A DNA stretch of 64,000 bases from Couchioplanes caeruleus (GTDB taxonomy: Bacteria; Actinomycetota; Actinomycetes; Mycobacteriales; Micromonosporaceae). Positions 15,898-24,584 of this stretch are shown in pieces (within the stretch, counting starts at the first letter, position 1; every line of letters begins with the position of its first letter). The stretch is from NCBI RefSeq assembly GCF_023499255.1, contig NZ_CP092183.1:6692501-6756500 (forward strand), in the 5' to 3' direction. The notes beneath the pieces are model-generated. The model was not told the origin of the DNA, made no database searches, and saw nothing but the letters and a program-made list of their open reading frames with translations. A program made the translations under genes and the position numbers.

Positions 15898-15925
15898 GAC
15901 CGGCGACCGCTGACCGGCGACCGCT
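15898..15925. repeat. Two tandem GACCGGCGACCGCT units
   Basis: A 14-base unit occurs twice at 15898-15911 and 15912-15925, followed by a partial third (GACCGGG). The core CCGGCGACCGCTGAC is the same as in the array at 13933-14022, on the other side of the kinase gene. Confidence 0.8.
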
Positions 15926-16131
15926 GACCGGGCGCCGCGCGGAGGCGTCCCATCCAGGTCGCTCGGGCGGGGTGCTGCGCCACGGCGGCGGCGCGGCGGC
16001 CCCTGCGGCGCGGGCTGGCCCGCCCCGGTGGGGCCGCGGGGTGGCGGCCTGATTCGGTGGGTTGTCAGGCCTGGTCATGGCGGGCGCGCCCACCACGGGG
16101 GCGGCTCGGCGGCTAGCTTGTCTTCACCGGC

Positions 16132-16153
16132 TTGACCCTCACACCGTGTCAGG
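16132..16153 (+). promoter_or_regulatory. MerR-type promoter/operator: TTGACC with CCTCACAC-CGTGTCAGG dyad
   Basis: A -35-like TTGACC (16132-16137) is followed at once by the near-perfect dyad CCTCACACCGTGTCAGG (16137-16153). MerR-family regulators bind such dyads in the spacer between -35 and -10. It lies 18 bases before the MerR-family gene, so autoregulation is likely. No clear -10 box is visible. Confidence 0.6.
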
Positions 16154-16171
16154 CCCGATCGTGGGGTGACC

Positions 16172-17032
16172 ATGTTCAGTATCGGAGACTTCGCCGCCCT
16201 GGGCCGGGTGTCGGTGCGGATGTTGCGGCACTACGACGCCATCGGGTTGCTCCGGCCTGCTCGGGTCGACGCGGCCAGTGGGTACCGGTTCTACGAGGTG
16301 GACCAGTTGCCCGTGCTCAACCGGGTGCTCGCCCTCAAGGATCTCGGCTTCTCGTTGCAGCAGGTGCAGACCATGCTCGACGAGAAGGTCGACGTGGGCG
16401 AGCTCCGGGGGATGCTGCGGCTGCGGCGGGCCCAGCTGGCCGAGGAGATGGCCGCCAACACCGCGCGGCTCGCCCTGGTCGACGCACGTCTCCGCATGAT
16501 CGAGACCGAGGGACACATGGACACCGGGGACGTCATCCTCAAGAGCATCCCGTCACTGCGGGTGGCGGAGCTTTCCGCGCCCGCCTCGAGCTACGACGGG
16601 CCCGACATCACCGTTGCGCTCACCCCGCTGTACCCGCAGCTGATGGAGCGCCTGGAACGCCAGGGCATCACGATCAGCGGGTCGCCGATGGCCTACTACC
16701 TGCCCGATCCGCGGGGGGCGACGGATGAGGCGATCACCGTGCACGCGGCGTTCCCGATCCGGGGCGACGTGCCGGCGGATCCGGGCTTCGAGGTGGTCGA
16801 GCTGCCGCCCGTCGAGCACGCCGCGACGCTGGTGCACCACGGGCCGATGTCGGAGGCGTTCCGGACCGGCCAGCTGCTGGCGAACTGGATCGACGCGGGC
16901 GGCTACCGCACGGTCGGCAAGGGGTACGCCCGGGAGATCTACCTCGACTGCCCGGACGACCAGCGGAAGTGGATGACCGAGATGCAGATCGAGGTGACCC
17001 CGGGGGACGACCCGGCACGAAACGACGGCTGA
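16172..17032 (+). CDS. MerR-family regulator with GyrI-like effector domain (BmrR/BltR type)
   Basis: 286 residues from ATG 16172 with GTGGGG five bases upstream; GTG 16166 would add two residues. The N-terminal winged helix reads FSIGDFAALGRVSVRMLRHYDAIGLLRPARVD and continues SGYRFYEVDQLPVLNRVLALKDLGFSL. A coiled-coil dimerisation helix spans about 80-120. The C-terminal half (about 125-286) is a GyrI-like small-molecule-binding domain ending REIYLDCPDD. Such proteins sense hydrophobic or cationic compounds and activate efflux. No transporter is adjacent; the next gene is a membrane protein of unknown role. Confidence 0.9.
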   Translation: MFSIGDFAALGRVSVRMLRHYDAIGLLRPARVDAASGYRFYEVDQLPVLNRVLALKDLGFSLQQVQTMLDEKVDVGELRGMLRLRRAQLAEEMAANTARLALVDARLRMIETEGHMDTGDVILKSIPSLRVAELSAPASSYDGPDITVALTPLYPQLMERLERQGITISGSPMAYYLPDPRGATDEAITVHAAFPIRGDVPADPGFEVVELPPVEHAATLVHHGPMSEAFRTGQLLANWIDAGGYRTVGKGYAREIYLDCPDDQRKWMTEMQIEVTPGDDPARNDG

Positions 17033-17092
17033 CGGGGGCGGCGGACCTGGGGGGAACACTCTTCTCAGGTCCGTGGGGTCGTGGCCGATGGA

Positions 17093-17140
17093 GGGGGCCT
17101 GGCACGGCGCTGCACCCGAGCCGCTACCGGAAAGGCCCCC
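17093..17140 (+). promoter_or_regulatory. Leader hairpin that could mask a ribosome-binding site
   Basis: GGGGGCCT (17093-17100) can pair with AGGCCCCC (17133-17140). The enclosed loop itself contains CGGC/GCCG complementarity. The 3' arm covers the AAAGG ribosome site and ends three bases before the ATG at 17144, so folding could restrict translation. This is prediction by eye only. Confidence 0.35.
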
Positions 17141-17143
17141 CGA

Positions 17144-18058
17144 ATGACCACGCAGATCCCGTACGGCCCCGTGGGCGCGGAGTACCCGCAGTTCGCCGCG
17201 GGACATGCGCAGTACCCGCCGGCCGAGCACCTCGAGCAGTACCGTCCGGCGGCCACGCAGTACGGGGTCGTGGCGCAGGGCGGGCCGGTCGACGAGGCCC
17301 CGTCCGGCTACCCGGGGCAGGCCGACTACGACGCCCTGTCCGCGGCATCATCCACCTACGCTGAGCCACCCGGCTACGCAGAGCCGGCCGACTATGCGAG
17401 CCCGGCCGGCTACGCGGTACCGCCGAGCTACGCCGCGCCGGCTGGGTACGGTGCTCAGACGCCCACCTATCCCCCGCCGGCCGCGTACCCGACCGCACCC
17501 CCGTGGGCGCCGCCGAGCCCCGCGCCCGAGACGCCCGAGCCCGTCGTACCCGTGGCCGCGCCGCATGTCGGTGGGTTGCTGGTGCCGTACCCGGAGGAAA
17601 TGCAGAAGGCGCCCCGCGCGCAGGCGCCGGCGCTCTGGCCGGTGGCCGTCTTCACGTTCCTGTTCGGGGTCCTCGGGGCGATCTCCGCGGCGCGGCGGGC
17701 CGATCAGGCCCGGCGGGGACGCAACGGCACGGCACCCTACTGGGTCACGTTCGTGGCGATGCTCGTGGTCAGCTCGTTCTTCTGGATCGTGACGGGCTTC
17801 GCGGTGGGCGTGCCGGCCTACTTGGAGGTGCGGGAGGGAGCCACCGTCAAGGTGCTGCAGGAGAACGTCGTCAGCGACGGGCAGCTGGCGAAGGCGAACA
17901 TCAGCGCGACGGATGCCGACTGCCGGGCCGCGGGTGACCGGCGGCCCGACGGTACGCGGGACTACCTGTGCCAGTTGACGCTCAGTGACGGGCGTACGGG
18001 TCAGGTGATGGTGACGGCCGACGAGCACGGCGACTGGAAGCCGCTGACCGGCCGGTGA
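17144..18058 (+). CDS. Membrane protein with Tyr/Pro/Ala-rich N-terminal repeats
   Basis: 304 residues from ATG 17144. Residues 1-165 are low-complexity, rich in Tyr, Pro, Ala and Gly, with recurring GYAxPA/DYASPAGYAVPPSYAAPAGY-like units. Two membrane helices follow at about 170-187 (LWPVAVFTFLFGVLGAI) and 205-228 (VTFVAMLVVSSFFWIVTGFAV), separated by a short basic loop. The outer domain of about 75 residues contains a Cys pair (DADCRAAG and YLCQLTLSDGRTG) and resembles small DUF4333-like secreted domains. The layout (disordered cytoplasmic tail, two helices, small extracellular domain) recurs in actinomycetes, but the function is unknown. Confidence 0.75.
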   Translation: MTTQIPYGPVGAEYPQFAAGHAQYPPAEHLEQYRPAATQYGVVAQGGPVDEAPSGYPGQADYDALSAASSTYAEPPGYAEPADYASPAGYAVPPSYAAPAGYGAQTPTYPPPAAYPTAPPWAPPSPAPETPEPVVPVAAPHVGGLLVPYPEEMQKAPRAQAPALWPVAVFTFLFGVLGAISAARRADQARRGRNGTAPYWVTFVAMLVVSSFFWIVTGFAVGVPAYLEVREGATVKVLQENVVSDGQLAKANISATDADCRAAGDRRPDGTRDYLCQLTLSDGRTGQVMVTADEHGDWKPLTGR

Positions 18059-18064
18059 GGGACC

Positions 18065-18098
18065 CGGGAGGGGCGCATCGGGGGATGCGCCCCTCCCG
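18065..18098. terminator. Bidirectional hairpin between convergent genes
   Basis: CGGGAGGGGCGCATC (18065-18079) is perfectly complementary to GATGCGCCCCTCCCG (18084-18098) with a GGGG loop, a 15-bp stem. It sits between the stop codons at 18058 and 18111 of two convergent genes. There is no T-run, as is common for actinomycete terminators. Confidence 0.85.
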
Positions 18099-18110
18099 AG
18101 CGAGCAGTTC

Positions 18111-19892
18111 TCAGAAGACGGGTACGCCCTCGCGCACGAGCCGCCAGTTCGGCACGAAGAAGTCGGCCGGGTTGATCTCGCCCTTGGCCTGCGCCCAGTC
18201 GATCAGAAGCTGCCGGATCTCCTGCTGCGCGTTGTACACCTGCGCCTTGACGATGCCGGGGAAGTTGCCGCCACCGCTGCGCCGGTAGTTGTTCACCGCG
18301 ACCACGAACTGGGCGTCCGGGGCGACCGGCGCGCCGGCGATCTCGAGGCGGGTGATGCGGGAGCCGACCGGCTTGCTGATGTCGATGTCGTAGTCGACGC
18401 CGGAGAACACGTCGTAGTTGTAGTCCGGCACGCCCGGGTCGCTGATCGTCGCCGGGTCGGGCTGCGCGCCCACCGGCAGCGTCACGAAGTACTTGGCCGA
18501 GTACTCGAGGTAGGCCCTGACCTCGGCGCCGGTGAGGACCACGGCCTCCAGCGTGTTGTCGTAGATGTAGAGCCCCGCGACATCCTTGATCTTGACGTCG
18601 CCCTGCGGGAACACCGCGGTCCGGCTGAACGGCGCCGCGATCGACAGCACCGGCAGGGACGCGTACGCGGAACCCGCCAGCGCCGCGGTGACCGTGTCGG
18701 TCTGCACCTTGTTGATGTAGTCCAGGATCGCCGTGTCCTTGTACCGGGACTCGGCGGCGGACAGCTCCTCCGTGGACGTGGCGACGACCTGGTTCACGTA
18801 CGCGACGGTCTTGGCGTGCTGGGCCCGCACCGCGGCGAGCACCTTCGGGTCCTCGGTGACGGTGTTCGTGTTGAGCGTGTCGGCCTTCTTGGTGGTGATG
18901 CGCCAGCGGCCGTGCTCGCGGACCAGCGTGAAGTCCATGCGGGTGAGGCGCTGGCCCCACTTCGACGGCTCGGAGAGCAGCACCTGCGCGCCCGTCTCGG
19001 CGTTCGTCACGAACCGCTGCGGGACGTTGTTGTGCGCGTGGCCGAACAGGATCGCGTCGATGCCGGGGACCTTCTCGGCGATCAGCGCGCTCGGGTTCTC
19101 GTTGGGCAGTTCGGGGCCGTAGCTGCTCGTACCGCTGTCGCCGCCGTGCGCGGAGATCAGCACCAGGTCGGCGCCGCGGGCGCGCATGATCGGCACCCAC
19201 TTCGCGGCGGTCTCGACCATGTCCTCGAAGACCAGCTTGCCCTCGACGTTGGCCCGGTCCCAGATCGCCACGCCCGGGTTGGTGAGACCCAGGATGCCGA
19301 CGCGCAGCATCGGCGCGCCCCGGCCGAGGGAGACCTTCTTGATCACGTACGGCGTGAAGGCGGGCCGCCCGGTCTTCGCGTCGACGGCGTTCGCGGCCAG
19401 CGCCGGGAAGCCGAGCTGGCGGATCCACAGGTTGAGCAGGGGCAGCCCGTAATTGAACTCGTGATTGCCCAGCGTCACGGCGTCGTAGTGCAGCACGTTC
19501 ATGGCCCGGGCCATCGGGTGCCGCTCGCCGGTCTCGGTGATCGGCTCCTGCTTGGCGTAGTACGTGGCCAGCGGGGTGCCCTGGATCGTGTCGCCGGCGT
19601 CGAGCACCAGCGTCGCCCTGCCCCTGCGCTCGGCGCGGATCTGGTTGACCAGCGCCGCCAGCTTCGCCACGCCGACGTCGTTGTGCGCGCTGTCGTCGTA
19701 CTCGAGGTCCTTGTAGTAGTCCCAGTTGTAGACGTTGCCGTGCGTGTCGGAGGTGCCGAGCACGGTGAGGTCATAGGTCTTGGCGTCGTGGCCGCCGTGC
19801 GCCTCGGCCGCCCCGGAGAGGACGACCGGAGCGGCGGCGCCGGCGGCGGCCGCGGCCAGGATGCTGCGCCGCGAGACCGAAGGATTCGCCAT
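18111..19892 (-). CDS. Tat-exported 5'-nucleotidase / 2',3'-cyclic phosphodiesterase family protein
   Basis: 593 residues from ATG 19890-19892 with GAAAGG seven bases upstream. The N-terminus SRRSILAAAAAGAAAPVVL is a twin-arginine signal. The metallophosphoesterase domain carries the dimetal motifs TSDTHGN, LDAGDTIQG, GNHEFNYG, SAHGGDSG and FGHAHNN (about 35-290). The C-terminal 5'-nucleotidase domain (about 340-593) includes GDVKIKDVAGLYIYDN and VVAVNNYRRSGGGNFPG, the nucleotide-stacking region. It should hydrolyse extracellular nucleotides for phosphate and nucleoside salvage. It ends at a strong hairpin shared with the gene before it, and the NACHT-WD40 gene ends 94 bases upstream. Confidence 0.93.
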   Translation of the reverse strand: MANPSVSRRSILAAAAAGAAAPVVLSGAAEAHGGHDAKTYDLTVLGTSDTHGNVYNWDYYKDLEYDDSAHNDVGVAKLAALVNQIRAERRGRATLVLDAGDTIQGTPLATYYAKQEPITETGERHPMARAMNVLHYDAVTLGNHEFNYGLPLLNLWIRQLGFPALAANAVDAKTGRPAFTPYVIKKVSLGRGAPMLRVGILGLTNPGVAIWDRANVEGKLVFEDMVETAAKWVPIMRARGADLVLISAHGGDSGTSSYGPELPNENPSALIAEKVPGIDAILFGHAHNNVPQRFVTNAETGAQVLLSEPSKWGQRLTRMDFTLVREHGRWRITTKKADTLNTNTVTEDPKVLAAVRAQHAKTVAYVNQVVATSTEELSAAESRYKDTAILDYINKVQTDTVTAALAGSAYASLPVLSIAAPFSRTAVFPQGDVKIKDVAGLYIYDNTLEAVVLTGAEVRAYLEYSAKYFVTLPVGAQPDPATISDPGVPDYNYDVFSGVDYDIDISKPVGSRITRLEIAGAPVAPDAQFVVAVNNYRRSGGGNFPGIVKAQVYNAQQEIRQLLIDWAQAKGEINPADFFVPNWRLVREGVPVF

Positions 19893-19986
19893 GGAAGAAC
19901 CTTTCACAGAAAGAAGAGAGCACCTCGTGAGCGCCCACCGACGCACGATAACCGCCGATGCATCGATGGGCGAGGGCGGCGGCGCA

Positions 19987-22900
19987 TCAACCGGTGGCGA
20001 GCGCCAGGATGCCCCGGTCCAGACCCACGACCAGCGCGCCGCCGACGTACGCACACGCGAGCGCCTGGTGGTGCACCGGGATGACCCGCACGAGCCGGCC
20101 CGTCCGCGGGTCCCAGAGCCGGACGGTCCGGTCGAGACTGCTGGAGGCGAGCAGCGTACGGTCGCCGAACTGCACGGCACACACCCCGGTGACCGGCGCC
20201 TTGTGTCCGGTCAGTACCCCGAGCGGGGCCGGCTGCTCCGGCGACCAGAGCCGGATCGTCCGATCCGCACCGGCTGACACCAACACCTCCCGGCCGCCCA
20301 GCGGGAACGGGGCGAGGGCGTTCACCGTGTCGTGAGCGTGTCGTTCGCCGAGCAGCTCGCCGCTGCGCGGTTCCCACAGCCGGATCACGCCGTCCTTGTC
20401 CGCGGAGACGAGCAGGTGCCGGTCCTCGTGGCGGACGGAGGTCAGCGCGGTCACCCAGCTGGCGTGGCCGAGTAACGGACGGGCGAGGTCCCGGTCGGGT
20501 TCCTGGTGGACGTCACGGATCCGGACGATGAGGTCATCGGCGCCCGAGGCGAGCAGGCCATCGACGGCGCAAACCGCGTTCACGCGCTCGTGGTGTTGCT
20601 TGAATTCCTTGAACAGTTCGCCCGTGTCAGCGTCCCAGAGGCGTACGGCGCGATCCTCGCTCGATACCGCAAGGAGGTGGACGTCGTCGTCGACCAAAGC
20701 GGCCACGTCCGTCACCGTGGTGCCGTGCGACGCCAGGGCCAGACGCTCTTCCCCGCTGCCGGGCTCCCATAGCCGGGTCACCCCGTCCCCGCCGGTCGAC
20801 GCCACGAGCGTCTCCCCCGCAACCGGCATCTCGGCGAGCGCGCCGACCGCGCCCAGCAAGCCACCGTCCATGACCGACTCCGTCCGGCCCGTCGTCGGGT
20901 CCCAGAGCCGCACGGCACCGTCATCACCGGCAGTCGCCAGGAAGTGCCGGTCGCCCACGGGCAGATCACAGATCGCCCGGATCCAGTTGGCGTACCCCTT
21001 GATGGGCGGCCGTTCGGCACCCGTACGCATGTCCCACAGCCGGATGATGCCGTCCTCGGCGGTCACCGCCAGCACCAGCGTACCGTCCGCCTCGATGGTG
21101 CACAGGTCCGTGAGCGGTCCGGCGCCGACGTCGAAGACGGCCACAGCGTCGGCGTAACGCCGGTCCCAGAGGCGTACGGTGCCGTCGTAGCCGGCCGAAG
21201 CTACGAGGTCGCCCACCGCGCACAATGTGGTGACCCATCCGGAGTGTCCGGTGAACGTTGTCACCGCCGCACCCGTGGCGGGATCCCACAGCCGGATCGT
21301 GCTGTCGAGCCCGGTGGAGGCCACCAGATCGCCGACCCTGCACACTGCCGTCACCCAGTTGGTGTGTCCGCGCAGCGTGGCGACGCAGGTGCCGCCGACC
21401 GGGTCCCACAGCCGGACCGTACGGTCGTCGCTACCGGAGACGAGCAGCTCACGACCGTCCTGGAGCGGAAGCGTGCACACGTTGCGGACCCAGTCGCCAT
21501 GGCCGGTCAGGGTGTGCACCAACTGGCAGTTCCGGGGATCCCAGAGCTTCACCGTGCGGTCGTGGCTCGCTGTGGCCAGCAGGGTGACCGGACCGGCGCG
21601 GACGGCGATGAGCCCACGGACACAGTCATCGTGGCAGACGATGACGTGCTCCGTCTGGCTGGTCAGGGGGTCCCACAGCCGCACTGTGCCGTCTTCGCCG
21701 GCCGAAGCGAGCATGCTGCGGCCGTCCACCGGCACCGCCGTGACGTCGTAGACCGCGTCCGAATGCCCCTCCAGCACCGTGCGTTCGAGTCGCCTGGGGG
21801 TGCGCGCCCAGAGCGCCCGGTACGGCGGCTCCGCGCTCGGCCGCAGATTGCTGGCGAGGCCGTCTATCTTCTCCACGACAGAGAAGAGCGCTGCCCGTTC
21901 CGTGGCCGTGGCCTGCAGCGCATGGGGGGTCCGCTGCAGCAGGTGGGCCCGGGCGATGCCGAGCTCGGTCGTCGCCGTCTCGGCGGCGGGCAGGAGACGG
22001 TCCAGATGGGCGTGAAGCAGGTAGTCGTCGTCCGCCAGCAGATCGTCGACCAGGCCGGCACGGACGGCGTGCTGAGGCAGGGACCTCAGGAGGTACTCGG
22101 GCGCGGTGCCCCATCCGGTGGCGCGGGCGTAGGGCAGCCACGCGTGCACCAGAATGCCGTGTTCGTCCGGCCGTCCCCCGAGCAGGGCCTCGTTGAGCGC
22201 CTGATGGAACAACCGGTACGTAGGCGTGGCCGCAGCGCCGCCCTCCACCAGGAAGTTGGCGGCGGACGTACGCGCGAAGAAGGTCAGCTCCTCCTCGGTG
22301 ATCCGGCCGCCCAGTGCCTCAACAGCCACCCGCCACAGCGACACGGGCAGCCCAGGCGTCTCGGCATAGGCCAGCGCGGCCAACGCGAGGCGAGCGGGCG
22401 TCCAGCCGGCCGAGGGCAGGCCGTCGATGTAGTGGTCCAGCGCATCGGCGACCGTCGCCTCGAAGGCGACCGCCTCGGGCGGCACCGCCTGCCGGTCCTG
22501 CAGGGCCCGGGCGCGGGCCACGAGCCCGGCAACCAGGAAGTTGCCCCGGGACAGGGCGGCGATCCGGCGGGCCACCGGCACGGCGACGCGCTCGTCCGCA
22601 TACGGGTTGCCCGGCCGATCCGCGCCGCCGAGCGTCGCGAGGGCGTAGTCGGCGAGGTCGGCCTCGGCGAAGTACTCGGGGGCGTCCAGGTCGATGATCT
22701 CGGCGGCCGGTCCGAACGTGGTCAGCAGGTCCCCCATGTCGTCGGCGCGCCGGGTGCCGACGACCACCTGCACGCCCAAGCGGGCGAGCTCGTGGGTGAG
22801 GGGAAGCACCACATCCCTGATGAGCTTGCGAGTCTGTCCGGGTGAGACAGCCTCGTCCAGCGCGTCGATGACGAGGTTGAAGCGCGCGGGCCGCCGGCTC

Positions 22901-23967
22901 AAGCGCCCGCGCAGCGCCGGCATGAGGTCCGCCGGGTCGGCCGGCAACGCGACTGCAGCGGCCCGGGCGATCTCCGTGGCGACCTCCAGGGCGCTCTTGC
23001 CCTTGGCGTGCACGGCGCAGGAGACCGAACCGACGGTCGCCGTCACGGCCGTGTCGCCCGGGGGCAGGGCGGTGTGCACGGCGGCGTCCGCCGTCGTGAC
23101 GATCCGGCCCAGCACGGCGGACTTCCCCACGCCGGGCGACCCGGTCACGATGAGCGGACGGGCCGGCGGGGCGGCGACGTCGAGCCAGGTCCTGATCATC
23201 CGGAGCGCGGTGGCGCGACCGCGGAAGCGCGATCCACCCTCCCCGTGCACCGCGACGCCGCGGGCTCTCGGGAGCCAATGGCGGCGCGCTTCCTCGTCGT
23301 CGGCCAGGACCCAGCCCCACGCCGCGAGGGCCGCGTCGCCCGCATCCTCGGCCTGCCACCCGGCCAGCACCGACAGTTTGAGATCGGGCAGCTGGTCATC
23401 GGCGTGGTACAGGGTGAGCGCGTGCCCGTTGCCGTCGCCCTCCGCGACGATCAGCCCAACGACGGCCTCGTAGTCGTACGACCACAGCGCCCCGCCGCTG
23501 AAGCCCTTCTTGAGCCCGGGCGCGGACGAGCTGTCGAGCTGCACCAGGCCGTAGCCCAGCGGATCGCCCACAGTGCCGCTGGCCGACCCACCGTGCGGGC
23601 CGCCGCCCGGGAACCCGAACGCCCACCACGAGTTGCCGCTCAACTCGTGTGGTGCGGCGCAGCGCAGCCGTGCAGGGCGGACCGACGGTGGGGCCGGCGC
23701 CAGCAGCTCCAGCAGAGCGACGTCGACCTGTCTGGACGCGGCTCCGTCGTGGGCGAGACGGGCACGACACCGTTGCAGCGGACCGACCCCGCGGGCCTTC
23801 GGGAACGCGATCCAGACCTCGTCGCGGACCTCGCCCTCGGCCCACAGGACGTGGGCGCACGTCAGCACCTGGTGCCGGTCGATGACCACCCCGGCGCCGA
23901 GCGGCGTCGTGTCGGCCTCAGTGGCGTGGACCGCCACCGTCCACGGGTCCGCGGGCGCCTTCGTCAT
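19987..23967 (-). CDS. Trypsin-like protease - NACHT ATPase - WD40 conflict protein
   Basis: 1326 residues. Residues 1-200 are a trypsin-fold protease with the full triad: His39 in LTCAHVLW, Asp82 in VDVALLEL, Ser157 in GFSGGALW. Residues about 250-560 form a STAND/NACHT-type ATPase: Walker A GSPGVGKS (276-283), Walker B NLVIDALDEA (364-373), and a helical region to about 720. Residues 730-1326 hold 13 clear WD40 repeats ending in DGTVRLWD-like motifs plus a terminal incomplete one, consistent with two seven-bladed propellers. This is the plan of bacterial NLR-like proteins in which a WD40 sensor gates oligomerisation and a protease effector. There is no signal peptide, so it is cytoplasmic. 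A Trypco1-like gene lies 12 bases upstream. Confidence 0.92.
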   Translation of the reverse strand: MTKAPADPWTVAVHATEADTTPLGAGVVIDRHQVLTCAHVLWAEGEVRDEVWIAFPKARGVGPLQRCRARLAHDGAASRQVDVALLELLAPAPPSVRPARLRCAAPHELSGNSWWAFGFPGGGPHGGSASGTVGDPLGYGLVQLDSSSAPGLKKGFSGGALWSYDYEAVVGLIVAEGDGNGHALTLYHADDQLPDLKLSVLAGWQAEDAGDAALAAWGWVLADDEEARRHWLPRARGVAVHGEGGSRFRGRATALRMIRTWLDVAAPPARPLIVTGSPGVGKSAVLGRIVTTADAAVHTALPPGDTAVTATVGSVSCAVHAKGKSALEVATEIARAAAVALPADPADLMPALRGRLSRRPARFNLVIDALDEAVSPGQTRKLIRDVVLPLTHELARLGVQVVVGTRRADDMGDLLTTFGPAAEIIDLDAPEYFAEADLADYALATLGGADRPGNPYADERVAVPVARRIAALSRGNFLVAGLVARARALQDRQAVPPEAVAFEATVADALDHYIDGLPSAGWTPARLALAALAYAETPGLPVSLWRVAVEALGGRITEEELTFFARTSAANFLVEGGAAATPTYRLFHQALNEALLGGRPDEHGILVHAWLPYARATGWGTAPEYLLRSLPQHAVRAGLVDDLLADDDYLLHAHLDRLLPAAETATTELGIARAHLLQRTPHALQATATERAALFSVVEKIDGLASNLRPSAEPPYRALWARTPRRLERTVLEGHSDAVYDVTAVPVDGRSMLASAGEDGTVRLWDPLTSQTEHVIVCHDDCVRGLIAVRAGPVTLLATASHDRTVKLWDPRNCQLVHTLTGHGDWVRNVCTLPLQDGRELLVSGSDDRTVRLWDPVGGTCVATLRGHTNWVTAVCRVGDLVASTGLDSTIRLWDPATGAAVTTFTGHSGWVTTLCAVGDLVASAGYDGTVRLWDRRYADAVAVFDVGAGPLTDLCTIEADGTLVLAVTAEDGIIRLWDMRTGAERPPIKGYANWIRAICDLPVGDRHFLATAGDDGAVRLWDPTTGRTESVMDGGLLGAVGALAEMPVAGETLVASTGGDGVTRLWEPGSGEERLALASHGTTVTDVAALVDDDVHLLAVSSEDRAVRLWDADTGELFKEFKQHHERVNAVCAVDGLLASGADDLIVRIRDVHQEPDRDLARPLLGHASWVTALTSVRHEDRHLLVSADKDGVIRLWEPRSGELLGERHAHDTVNALAPFPLGGREVLVSAGADRTIRLWSPEQPAPLGVLTGHKAPVTGVCAVQFGDRTLLASSSLDRTVRLWDPRTGRLVRVIPVHHQALACAYVGGALVVGLDRGILALATG

Positions 23968-23979
23968 GGCCGGCTCCGG

Positions 23980-24291
23980 TCAGCCCCGGCCGGCGGGGCC
24001 CGGCTTCCAGATCATGGTGACCTCGAAGTTGGCCTCGGTGGCGGCCTTGGCGAGCACCCAGTTGGCGGTGCCGCTGACCTTGATGCCGAACTTCACCTCG
24101 ACGGCGTCGGGCGCCGCCTGGCGCACCTCGTCCAGCACGACCTTGGCGGCTGCCACCGCCGGCGCCGCCGATTCCCGGACCGTTGCGACGATGTCACCCA
24201 CGCCTGCGGGCCGATATCCGTCCACCGGCTCGATCTCGATCTGGGCGACCGTGTCGGCGTCGACTCGGTACCGGACGACTTCGGACGACAT
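23980..24291 (-). CDS. Trypco1-like (CU044_2847 family) trypsin-co-occurring protein
   Basis: 103 residues from ATG 24289-24291 with GGAGG eight bases upstream. The sequence starts VVRYRVDADTVAQIEIEP and ends in VEVKFGIKVSGTANWVLAKAATEANFEVTMIW, the strand-rich pattern I associate with the Trypco1/CU044_2847 domain. That domain is typically found beside or fused to trypsin-NACHT proteins. It is co-directional with, and 12 bases from, the protease-NACHT-WD40 gene, so they form one transcription unit. It may be the substrate or regulatory partner of the protease; this is inference from family context. Confidence 0.8.
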   Translation of the reverse strand: MSSEVVRYRVDADTVAQIEIEPVDGYRPAGVGDIVATVRESAAPAVAAAKVVLDEVRQAAPDAVEVKFGIKVSGTANWVLAKAATEANFEVTMIWKPGPAGRG

Positions 24292-24584
24292 CGGTCGAGC
24301 CTCCAGGAATTTCGATCATGGGCGCCGCACAAACGCCGATGGCAATGTCGCATGCCGCACGTCGAAGGGCAACCGGCCATTATCAAGATCGCTTTTACCG
24401 GTCCGAACAAACGTTCCAGCAGCGCACCTCGGGCGGCACGGCAAAGATCATTCAACCCGGATTACTGTCGGGTATCCGAATCCGCACAGTGGACCTTGCG
24501 GCGGCTCGCACTCCTCGGCAGAATCGGCCCATCGCCGCGGCCCGATGCGGCCGCCGCCGTCGCGAACACCTGAGGAGCGCCTGC
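24292..24584. other. Divergent promoter region of the conflict island
   Basis: These 293 bases separate the two halves of the island. The stretch 24300-24480 is visibly A/T-richer than the surroundings (for example ATTATCAAGATCGCTTTTACC at 24379 and ATCATTCAACCCGGATTACTG at 24448). I see no coding pattern. It should contain both promoters, but I could not define -35/-10 pairs with confidence. GAGGAG (24572-24577) serves the rightward gene. Confidence 0.5.
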
